A model generated the notes under the pieces. That model saw only the letters and a list, made by a program, of their open reading frames with translations, was not told the origin of the DNA and searched no databases. 64,000 bases of DNA from Rheinheimera pleomorphica (GTDB lineage: Bacteria; Pseudomonadota; Gammaproteobacteria; Enterobacterales; Alteromonadaceae): contig NZ_SIRR01000005.1 of NCBI RefSeq assembly GCF_011634895.1, positions 124,001 through 188,000 of the forward strand, read 5' to 3'. Every line of letters starts with the position of its first letter. Position 1 is the first letter of the stretch. Below, one piece after another: positions 56,764-64,000 of the stretch. A program made the position numbers and the translations under genes.

Positions 56764-59244
56764 TTAATTAGCCGGTGCTAGCACTGCTGGGTTATTCACT
56801 TGAATAACAGCACCACCAGAGACAATAAAGCTTGCAGTCTGACGTTGCATTTCTTGCGTAGCGGCAGCGCTTGCTGCTGGACTCAGAATAGAACCATGAT
56901 CACCCGCTGTATAAGATGAGATAGCAGTGTTACCCTCAGGCATAAAGGCTCCAGCAACATTACCAACTTGCTCAGCACCTAATAAGCGGGCTAATGGCAA
57001 AGTACCAGCAAGTGGCATTTTGCCTGCGCCAGCAGCCTGCAATGCGCTATTAAAACCATTCGGAATAACCTGATCTGGTAAATTTGCATCTCCATCACCT
57101 ACCACTGCAATAACATAAGTAGGTGTTTCTGTTTCTACCAAATGTTGAGCATAGTTCGAAGGATCACCACTATCGATTACCGTTTGCGCAGCAAAAGCAA
57201 ACTGATTATAACCAGCATAAAGTGCCGCAACAGTTGCATCCTGCCCCTGTTGCAACAGGAACTGCTCAAAAGCGTTGTAACACGCTGCAAAAGGTGCAAC
57301 TAGTGGCTCACCACAACCACTTTGCGCTGTAGCAAACTGCGTAAAAGCTGTACTAATTTCCTCACCGCCAACACCAAATAATACAGAGGCTTTAATTACC
57401 GGACCAAAACGTGCTGAATCCAGCAAGAAATTTGCAATCGCACTACCTGGCATTGCCAGTGTAGCAGTATCAACTTTAAATAAAGCATCAATTTCAGCTT
57501 TCTGCTCTTCTTCAAGTTTATCATTTTGTACCGGAGTATTAGCCATGGCAATGGCCGAAGTGCCAGCAATACCACCAAGAGAATGACCTATAAAAGACAC
57601 TTTAGTAGGGTTTATAGTACCGGCTTGAGTCAGGTTGCTAACATAAAGTGCAGCACGCAGCGCCAGGATATCACTGATGCTCTGACGCACGTTATCACGG
57701 GTTGTCAGTAAGCTTTGCAGATTCATGTAATCGGTTGCGGCATTGTCTGTCGCATTGATCACTAACTCTTCTTCAGCGCCCTCTTCATTAGTCACTGTAA
57801 CTGTAAATCCACGCTCACCGTGCAACATGTGGTCGATTGCCACTACGGCGTATCCCGCCATAGCCATAGTTCCAGCTATCGCCAGCATATTTTCTTTCTC
57901 GCTGGTAATACCATGCTGAAAAATAACTACCGGCCAGCCGCCAGCAGGAGCAGTAATAGGATCTTGCTGCTGTAAAGAACGCAGTAAGTTAATCTGATCT
58001 AGATCAGGCACTGTCATTAATACTGGCACGTTGTCTAGCTCAGTTACTTTAGGCAAGGGGTTAAACTTAGTAATATGACGCGCTTTATCAAGGTCAAAAT
58101 CGAAACCAAATAAGTTTGCTGGATTTTGCAGCTCTTCTGCTGTTAACCCTGTTAGAGCGGGATCTAATAAGCCTGCCTTAATAGCGCCCAATAAAGTTAC
58201 CGGACTATCGTACTGCGCCAACCAGCGCCCAGTGAGCGCAGCATCAGGGTTTTCACCAGTAGACACCGGACTGAAATAAGGTAATAAAACACTACCTTTA
58301 TATACTTTTGCCGTTGTTGCTGCGGCATAAGCCGGATTGGTTAAGTTATCTTGTCCAACTGGAATTGAACCGGCCTGAACTAGCGCCTGCCCTGCATTAT
58401 AGCCTTGATCGGTTACCACTAAAGGTCGCTGTGACGCGCTTTGGGCAATAACTTGCTTAAGAGTGTTAAAGACAACATCGGTAGACTGGGTTGTCATAGC
58501 CGCTGTGTACACAATGCTACCACGGTCAACACCTTCTGCTTCAAGTACATCTTCAAAGCTGTTAATCAATTTTTGCAAGGCTAACTGTGACTCAGTGCTT
58601 AGTGGCAAGGTCTCATCATCTTGCTTAACCAACTCATAGGAAGTTGAAGGTGCCAGAGACTGACCATTGTCATCCTCGATCAGCGAAGTTAACACTGTCA
58701 TATAAGTTGTAGCGGGTTTGAGTGGTTTAAGCGGCACTACCACAATATTATTGCCGCTAACTGAAGTAACGTAATCCTGACCAAACACCAGTTCTGACAC
58801 TACCTGACAAGCAAAACCCTGATTAGCCGTTTGGCACTCTTCAACGGCAGAGGTTGGCCCCTGCATCACCATCTCAAACAGGCGCACAGCACCAGGTTGC
58901 TGTACAGAAGACGCCACCAGCTCGGCACCAGCGGCAACATCGACGGCAATCGTATAAGGATTTTGGGTTGACCAACCGTCCAGCGCACCTAACGCGACCT
59001 GCGGATTGGTATAGTCAGGTGAATCACCCGAGTCAGTGGTTAAAGTACCATCCGTCGTACCTTGAAACAGTAAATCATTCGGTACTGATAACCGCGGGCT
59101 GGCTGCACCCGGATCGAATACTACGCGGGACAAGGGTTTAATACTGCCCTGTTCTTCTTGTGTAATTTCTTCTAAAGACTCGCCACCGCAGCCGGTTAAT
59201 CCCAAAGCGAGTGCGACAGCTATGCTAAGTGCCAGCTTGTTCAT
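56764..59244 (-). CDS. VolA/Pla-1/cef-family lipoprotein lipase
   Basis: 826 residues from the ATG at 59244 (GGGGAG upstream). The lipoprotein signal has lipobox LTGC (Cys19), and the mature N-terminus is GGESLEE. The alpha/beta-hydrolase part lies in the second half: VVIFQHGITSEKENML supplies the oxyanion region and GHSLGG the nucleophile, Ser555. A late GDHGSIL is likely to carry the catalytic histidine. The family includes Vibrio VolA, a surface lysophospholipase, and Aeromonas Pla-1. Likely an outer-membrane, outward-facing lipase that feeds on host or environmental lipids. The N-terminal 400 residues are typical of the family but have no assigned role. Confidence 0.85.
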   Translation of the reverse strand: MNKLALSIAVALALGLTGCGGESLEEITQEEQGSIKPLSRVVFDPGAASPRLSVPNDLLFQGTTDGTLTTDSGDSPDYTNPQVALGALDGWSTQNPYTIAVDVAAGAELVASSVQQPGAVRLFEMVMQGPTSAVEECQTANQGFACQVVSELVFGQDYVTSVSGNNIVVVPLKPLKPATTYMTVLTSLIEDDNGQSLAPSTSYELVKQDDETLPLSTESQLALQKLINSFEDVLEAEGVDRGSIVYTAAMTTQSTDVVFNTLKQVIAQSASQRPLVVTDQGYNAGQALVQAGSIPVGQDNLTNPAYAAATTAKVYKGSVLLPYFSPVSTGENPDAALTGRWLAQYDSPVTLLGAIKAGLLDPALTGLTAEELQNPANLFGFDFDLDKARHITKFNPLPKVTELDNVPVLMTVPDLDQINLLRSLQQQDPITAPAGGWPVVIFQHGITSEKENMLAIAGTMAMAGYAVVAIDHMLHGERGFTVTVTNEEGAEEELVINATDNAATDYMNLQSLLTTRDNVRQSISDILALRAALYVSNLTQAGTINPTKVSFIGHSLGGIAGTSAIAMANTPVQNDKLEEEQKAEIDALFKVDTATLAMPGSAIANFLLDSARFGPVIKASVLFGVGGEEISTAFTQFATAQSGCGEPLVAPFAACYNAFEQFLLQQGQDATVAALYAGYNQFAFAAQTVIDSGDPSNYAQHLVETETPTYVIAVVGDGDANLPDQVIPNGFNSALQAAGAGKMPLAGTLPLARLLGAEQVGNVAGAFMPEGNTAISSYTAGDHGSILSPAASAAATQEMQRQTASFIVSGGAVIQVNNPAVLAPAN

Positions 59245-59468
59245 AGTTTCTCCCCTATCCTGACTTTTATTTTTTATTTGCAAAGCAAAAGCTTACCTTG
59301 CTTATTAGAAACCTGTTGCCAATATAGCTGTAACAGCTACGACCAGTTAAAGTTAACTCAAACCAAAAGAAATCGCTAGCTGAAAAATACAGAATCGACG
59401 AAGAAAGGTGCAAAGTTGGCCATTTGGGCGTATGCTGGCGCCGTTTTTGCGGCAACAGGTAAAATTTT
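59245..59468. other. Divergent control region, lipase/yciK
   Basis: Short gap between divergent genes. No extra gene, RNA or clear operator is visible. Confidence 0.5.
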
Positions 59469-60212
59469 ATGCAAAGTTATCAAGCAACTAACGACGCACT
59501 ACAGGATAAAGTGATTCTGATCACCGGCGCTGGTGATGGCATAGGGAAAGAAGCAGCGTTAACTTATGCCCGTCATGGCGCCACGGTTATTCTGCTGGGT
59601 AAAACGGTCGCTAAACTCACTGCCGTGTATGATGAAATTTTAGCCGCTGGTGGCAAAGAACCCGCGATTATTCCATTAGATTTAAAAGGCGCCACCGCTA
59701 AGCATTACCGGGATATGGCAGCCACCATCAGTGCAGAATTCGGTAAACTGGACGGCGTATTACACAATGCTGGCATTTTGGGCGTGCTCAGCCCGTTTGA
59801 GCATATTGATTTGCCGACCTGGCAAGACATTATGCAGGTGAATGTAACGGCCGCCATGCTGATGACGCAGGCCTTGCTACCGGTATTAAAGCAGGCACCG
59901 CATGCATCAGTGGTATTTACCTCATCAGGTGTGGGTCGCAAAGGCCGGGCATTCTGGGGGCCTTATGCCGTCTCAAAGTTCGCCACTGAAGGTCTGATGC
60001 AGGTTATTGCCGATGAATATGATAACAGTACTATACGGTTTAACTGCATAAACCCAGGCGCTACCCGCACTAAGATGCGCAGCCGAGCTTATCCGGGTGA
60101 AGACGTTAGTCTGCTGAAAACACCTGCCGATTTAATGTGGCTGTATTTGTATCTGATGAGCGATGACAGCCTCGATGTTAACGGTCAATCGCTTGACGCC
60201 CAGCCCAAATAG
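59469..60212 (+). CDS. yciK: YciK-like short-chain oxidoreductase
   Basis: NAD(P)-dependent short-chain dehydrogenase, 247 residues. Cofactor loop TGAGDGIGKEAAL near 20-32, NAG segment LHNAGILG, active-site YAVSKFATEG. Sequence and place near sohB and topA match E. coli YciK, whose substrate is not established. A terminator follows immediately. Confidence 0.9.
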   Translation: MQSYQATNDALQDKVILITGAGDGIGKEAALTYARHGATVILLGKTVAKLTAVYDEILAAGGKEPAIIPLDLKGATAKHYRDMAATISAEFGKLDGVLHNAGILGVLSPFEHIDLPTWQDIMQVNVTAAMLMTQALLPVLKQAPHASVVFTSSGVGRKGRAFWGPYAVSKFATEGLMQVIADEYDNSTIRFNCINPGATRTKMRSRAYPGEDVSLLKTPADLMWLYLYLMSDDSLDVNGQSLDAQPK

Positions 60213-60213
60213 C

Positions 60214-60241
60214 AAAAAACCCGGTTTTAACCGGGTTTTTT
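60214..60241. terminator. Terminator after yciK
   Basis: AAAAAACCCGG/CCGGGTTTTTT around TTTTAA, directly after the yciK stop; it may also serve the converging H-NS-like gene. Confidence 0.9.
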
Positions 60242-60268
60242 ATCTCAGCGTGATGCTTTGGCAAAATA

Positions 60269-60799
60269 TTATTTTTTGCTTAGAATTTCTTCACCATTCG
60301 CGGCAGCCCACTCGTTCCAGGCATCTACTTTGCCGTTAAAATTCTCGACTGCCTGCGCTGTCGCATCAGCAATTAAGCTGTCGATTTGTTTAGCATATTT
60401 TTTGTCGACTTTGTTCACCGGCACCACATCAATACCACGGTCCTGCAACCCCTTTTTCATCGTGTGAGTACGCAACAACTGCAACTGGCCATTTTCAACA
60501 TAAAAATATTGGCTGTCTTTATTTATCGTTTTGAACTTTGGTTTAGTTGGACGCTTATCCGCTTTTACCGGGCTGTCATTTGCATCAGTTGCTACAAAAT
60601 CATTATTCAGTTTGTAACCCAGCTGCTCTAAAGTGAAACCCTGCGATTTCGCTAATTGCTCTAGCTGGGTGATAAGTTCGACTTCTTTCTGCCGTTCAGC
60701 TAAAACAGCATTCAGGGTTTCAATAACATCCGTCAGTTTAACCAGCGTTAGTTCCTTTGCCGCTTTCTTTAATTCACGTTTATCTAATAAAATTGACAT
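60269..60799 (-). CDS. H-NS-like nucleoid protein with divergent C-terminus
   Basis: 176 residues from the ATG at 60799, with GAGGAGA upstream. The N-terminal 60 residues resemble the H-NS oligomerisation helices: KKAAKELTLVKLTDVIETLN then AVLAERQKEVELITQLEQLA. A basic linker rich in Lys and Pro (about 85-100) follows. The C-terminus (YFYVENGQLQLLRTHTMKKG onward) only faintly echoes the H-NS DNA-binding loop and lacks a clear AT-hook-like motif, then continues for about 50 acidic residues. A nucleoid role is inferred. It is a single gene. Confidence 0.65.
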   Translation of the reverse strand: MSILLDKRELKKAAKELTLVKLTDVIETLNAVLAERQKEVELITQLEQLAKSQGFTLEQLGYKLNNDFVATDANDSPVKADKRPTKPKFKTINKDSQYFYVENGQLQLLRTHTMKKGLQDRGIDVVPVNKVDKKYAKQIDSLIADATAQAVENFNGKVDAWNEWAAANGEEILSKK

Positions 60800-60894
60800 C
60801 GCTATCTCCTCTAAACAATTATGCTGCAAGGATAAGCAAATTGGCCATTAAAATAAAGATATAAAAAATACAATCATTGCAAAAACAATATCAT

Positions 60895-62334
60895 TTATTC
60901 AGCTTCGGTTAAGATTGAAATGATTTCCGCTGTTTTTTGTTCCATTAAAGCTATATTCTGCTTTGACTCTACGTTTAACCTTAATACACTCTCGGTATTA
61001 GAACTGCGCACATTAAAACGCCAGTCTGCAAATTCCATACTAAGGCCATCGGTGAAATCAAGCTGAGTGCTTTGTGGCTGGTAATGTTGTTGCACTCTGG
61101 CGATGGCCTGCTGTGGCGCTGCAATATGAAAGTTAAGCTCACCCGATGACGGATAATCAACGATCATTTGTGATACCAGGGCTGACAGCGGTTTGCCACT
61201 TAGCGCGACCAGTTCAGCGACCAGCAACCAGGGGATCATGCCACTGTCGCAGTAGGCAAAATCACGAAAATAATGATGGGCACTCATCTCGCCACCGTAT
61301 ACCGCATCTTCTGCGCGCATCCGCTCTTTTATAAACGCATGGCCGGTTTTACTCATAATGGCCTGGCCACGCATAGACTTAACCACTGCATGGGTATTCC
61401 AGTACAGCCGTGGGTCGTGGATGATTTTCTGTCCTGGGTGTTGCTTTAAAAACGCAGCACAGAGTAAGCCAACAATATAATAGCCTTCAATAAACTGGCC
61501 ATTTTCGTCAAACAAGAAACAACGGTCAAAATCGCCATCCCAGGCAATGCCAAAATCTGCTTTGTGTTTGATCACAGCGTCAGATGTCGCAGCACGGTTT
61601 TCGCTTAGCAAAGGGTTAGGAATACCATGTGGGAAACTGGCATCAGGCTGATGCTGAATTTTAATAAATTCCACAGGCACCTTCGTTTGCGTAAACACCG
61701 CTTCGATAGCATCAATAACATGACCTGCAGCGCCGTTGCCGGCATTGACCACCAATCTCATCGGTTTCAATCGTGTCGGGTTAACAAAGCTCAGTATGCA
61801 GCTAACATAGGCAGCTAATACCGATTGTTGTTGCCAGTTAGCACCTTGCCAGCTGAAGTGAGCCTGTGTAGCTGCTAGCTGGCAAAACTGGCTAAACTGC
61901 TGCTGTGGGAACGGCTCTGCCAACAAAACAGCGGTTTGTTGTTTAATATCGTTAAGGCCAGTGTCACCGCTTATTGGCCGGGCATTTTGTCGTACCAGTT
62001 TCATGCCATTGTAATCTATCGGGTTATGGCTGGCAGTCACTTCAATAGCACCGTCAATATCCAGATATTGCGCGGCAAAATACACCTCTTCTGTGCCGGT
62101 CATACCGAGGTCGATAACATTAACGCCTTCGCTTAACAGCCCCAAAGCCAGGGCGCGCTTCAACGGCTCAGATGTCGCTCTGACATCAGCACCTAGCGCA
62201 ACGGTTTTGGCTTGCACTACCCGTGCATAAGCTCGCCCAATACACCAGGCCAGGTGTTCGGTTAACTCTTCTTCCAGCTTACCGCGGATATCATAAGCCT
62301 TAAAACAACGCAGTGCCTGCTCAATTGCGACCAT
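60895..62334 (-). CDS. manB: Phosphomannomutase
   Basis: Interconverts mannose-6- and mannose-1-phosphate on the route to GDP-mannose for exopolysaccharide or O-antigen. It has 479 residues from the ATG at 62334 (GAGGATAAAT upstream), overlapping manC by 14 bases. The phosphoserine loop [11 protein letters not shown] has Ser102, the metal loop is WDGDFDRC, and [13 protein letters not shown] is the sugar-binding motif. Close to E. coli CpsG/ManB across its length. Confidence 0.93.
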   Translation of the reverse strand: MVAIEQALRCFKAYDIRGKLEEELTEHLAWCIGRAYARVVQAKTVALGADVRATSEPLKRALALGLLSEGVNVIDLGMTGTEEVYFAAQYLDIDGAIEVTASHNPIDYNGMKLVRQNARPISGDTGLNDIKQQTAVLLAEPFPQQQFSQFCQLAATQAHFSWQGANWQQQSVLAAYVSCILSFVNPTRLKPMRLVVNAGNGAAGHVIDAIEAVFTQTKVPVEFIKIQHQPDASFPHGIPNPLLSENRAATSDAVIKHKADFGIAWDGDFDRCFLFDENGQFIEGYYIVGLLCAAFLKQHPGQKIIHDPRLYWNTHAVVKSMRGQAIMSKTGHAFIKERMRAEDAVYGGEMSAHHYFRDFAYCDSGMIPWLLVAELVALSGKPLSALVSQMIVDYPSSGELNFHIAAPQQAIARVQQHYQPQSTQLDFTDGLSMEFADWRFNVRSSNTESVLRLNVESKQNIALMEQKTAEIISILTEAE

Positions 62335-63739
62335 ATTTATCCTCAAGCCGTACTATGTCATCTTCACCAAGATAGCTGCCCGACTGCACTTCAATCAGCT
62401 CCAACGGTATCTTGCCAGGGTTTTCTAAAGAATGGACAGTGCCCACCGGAATAAAGGTCGATTCGTTTTCCGTTACCAGAAACTCTCTGTCACCATTACG
62501 TACCAGGGCAGAACCACTGACGACCACCCAATGCTCGGCACGGTGATGATGCATTTGCACTGACAATTTCGCGCCGGGTTTAACGGTAATATGCTTCACC
62601 TGATAGCGGTTGCCGTGATCAACAGAGTCGTATTTGCCCCAGGGACGAAATACTTCGCGATGCAGATCAACTTCGCTGCGGCCATAACTTTGCAGCTTAG
62701 CGACAATATTTTTCACTCCCTGGATATGGGCTTTGCTGGCTACCAGCACGGCATCTTTGGTCTCGACTACGACCACATCATCCAGGCCTATCACTGCGAC
62801 CAGGCGTTGTTCAGCATTAACATAACTGTTCTTACACTGCTCCAGTAACACATCACCGCGACAGGCATTGCCAAGTTCATCTTTGGCCATTACCTGCCAT
62901 AACACATCCCAGCTGCCGACATCGCTCCAGCCCGCATCCAACGGCACCATGACCGCGTTAGCCGATTTTTCCATCACAGCGTAATCAATTGAATCGGATG
63001 GGCTCTGCACAAAAGCCTCTGTGTCCAGCCGGATAAAATCGAGATCCGTTGTTGCCTTAGCCAGGGCCCGTTCTGCCGCAGCAACGATATCCGGCGAAAA
63101 TTGCTGTAATTCGGCCAACAAGCGACTGGCTTTGAATAAAAACATGCCGCTATTCCAGAAATATTCGCCACTGTCGACAAACTGTTGCGCTGTTGCGGCA
63201 TCAGGTTTTTCATAAAACTGTGCTACGGTGCTAACGCTTTCAGCTAACGCCGTATCGGCTTGCGCACCGCGGCGAATATAGCCGTATCCGGTGTGGGCAC
63301 TGGTAGGCACTATGCCAAAGGTCACCAGCTTGCCCAGCTTGGCCGCTGGTACAGCTTGCTCTATCGCCTGATGAAACGCCGGTATATCTTTAATAGCATG
63401 ATCCGCGGCCAGTACTAACAGCAGCGGATCATCGCCAGCGCGCATCGCTTGTAGCGCCGCCACCGCAATGGCCGGTGCAGTATTGCGCCCTACCGGTTCT
63501 AAAATGATCTCCGGTTGCACTAGCGACAGTTCCCGCAGTTGCTCTGCCACCATAAAACGATGATCTTCGTTGCATATCACCATTGGCGCTGCCAAATCAG
63601 GCAGCCCCTTAAGCCGCAGCAAGGTATTTTGCAGCATGCTTTTATCATTAAGCAGCGGTAGAAATTGCTTAGGTTTTTTTGCGCGGGATAACGGCCACAA
63701 CCTTGTGCCCGAACCACCGGAAAGTATAACGGGGATCAT
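62321..63739 (-). CDS. manC: Mannose-1-phosphate guanylyltransferase/mannose-6-phosphate isomerase
   Basis: Type II bifunctional enzyme that makes GDP-mannose and can isomerise mannose-6-phosphate. It has 472 residues from the ATG at 63739 (AGGAGTGAGA upstream); the longer frame has no family support. Pyrophosphorylase signature [14 protein letters not shown] at 6-19, nucleotide-sugar segment [16 protein letters not shown]. The C-terminal cupin domain (about 360-470) has metal ligands in [11 protein letters not shown]. Coupled with manB. No polysaccharide cluster is in view. Confidence 0.94.
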   Translation of the reverse strand: MIPVILSGGSGTRLWPLSRAKKPKQFLPLLNDKSMLQNTLLRLKGLPDLAAPMVICNEDHRFMVAEQLRELSLVQPEIILEPVGRNTAPAIAVAALQAMRAGDDPLLLVLAADHAIKDIPAFHQAIEQAVPAAKLGKLVTFGIVPTSAHTGYGYIRRGAQADTALAESVSTVAQFYEKPDAATAQQFVDSGEYFWNSGMFLFKASRLLAELQQFSPDIVAAAERALAKATTDLDFIRLDTEAFVQSPSDSIDYAVMEKSANAVMVPLDAGWSDVGSWDVLWQVMAKDELGNACRGDVLLEQCKNSYVNAEQRLVAVIGLDDVVVVETKDAVLVASKAHIQGVKNIVAKLQSYGRSEVDLHREVFRPWGKYDSVDHGNRYQVKHITVKPGAKLSVQMHHHRAEHWVVVSGSALVRNGDREFLVTENESTFIPVGTVHSLENPGKIPLELIEVQSGSYLGEDDIVRLEDKYGRN

Positions 63740-63943
63740 TCTCACTCCTTTGCTGAATTTATCTGCTGAAATTGCGCTTATAAAACAATCGTTGCCACAG
63801 TATAGCCAGATTGTTTGATATACGTCAGCCACCTGGCCTAACTTAATGCGACAGCTAATTTTATGCAGCTTTAGCTGGTCGGTGCTCTAAAACAGGGTAA
63901 GATCGGCTATCGTGACGCGATTTTTAAGCATAGGGTAACCATA
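63740..63943. other. Divergent control region, manC/carbonic anhydrase
   Basis: Non-coding gap between two divergent genes. No extra gene or confident operator is visible. Confidence 0.5.
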
Positions 63944-64000
63944 ATGCCAGATTTTAAGCAGCTGTTTATAAATAACAAAAACTGGGCTGACCGGATAGAA
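63944..64000 (+). CDS. can: Beta-carbonic anhydrase (5' end only)
   Basis: The first 19 codons read MPDFKQLFINNKNWADRIE, resembling the start of E. coli Can (interchange of CO2 and bicarbonate in the cytoplasm). The zinc-binding residues lie beyond the window, so the call rests on the N-terminus alone. Confidence 0.65.
   Translation, partial: MPDFKQLFINNKNWADRIE

Overview
The window is chromosomal DNA from a gammaproteobacterium. Its gene blocks (pspA/pspF-sapABCDF, tig-clpP-clpX-lon-hupB-ppiD, cysS/ppiB-lpxH, truA-accD-folC-dedD-cvpA-purF, asd-fimV, topA-cysB) are in the order known from Alteromonadales-type bacteria. The VolA-like lipase, the FimV/HubP protein and the PepSY/DUF2271/DUF4198 set point to a relative of Rheinheimera, Alishewanella or Shewanella. 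The genus is an inference. No rRNA, insertion sequence, prophage or CRISPR array was seen.

Layout. 1-7145: envelope stress and peptide uptake. pspA (cut by the window edge) diverges from pspF, which overlaps sapA and so leads a pspF-sapABCDF operon. 7160-15675: protein quality control on the minus strand (tig, clpP, clpX, lon, hupB, ppiD), with a heat-shock promoter before lon. 15852-19002: proBA and an acetyltransferase. 19128-19774: a tRNA operon (Pro-Arg-His-Pro) with a strong promoter, followed by two decayed tRNA-Pro copies in an 89-bp tandem repeat. 19906-20766: folD. 20813-24985: an accessory stretch of mostly unfamiliar small genes (a HigBA-like toxin-antitoxin pair, a lipoprotein, a 47-residue zinc-ribbon protein, two hypotheticals and a DUF4062 protein), with two families of imperfect direct repeats.

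25023-37086: housekeeping genes, namely cysS, ppiB-lpxH, a lipoprotein hydrolase, miaE, a Yip1-like membrane protein, then truA, accD, folC, dedD, cvpA and purF on the minus strand. 37155-42091: fimV, asd and pdxB. 42198-44257: a PepSY-DUF2271-DUF4198 operon behind a good Fur-box match, so probably iron-regulated. 44323-49616: cysB, a histidine kinase without a sensor domain, an anchored coiled-coil protein and topA. 49841-60212: astB, a large Ig-repeat lipoprotein, a dicarboxylate/glutamate symporter, tpm-sohB, a VolA-like surface lipase and yciK. 60269-63739: an H-NS-like protein and the GDP-mannose genes manB and manC. The window ends inside a beta-carbonic anhydrase gene.

The least explained part is the folD-cysS interval. 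Its genes have cassette-like spacing and share repeats, which fits a small integron-cassette cluster without an integrase or another insertion hot spot next to tRNA genes. The evidence for this is suggestive only.
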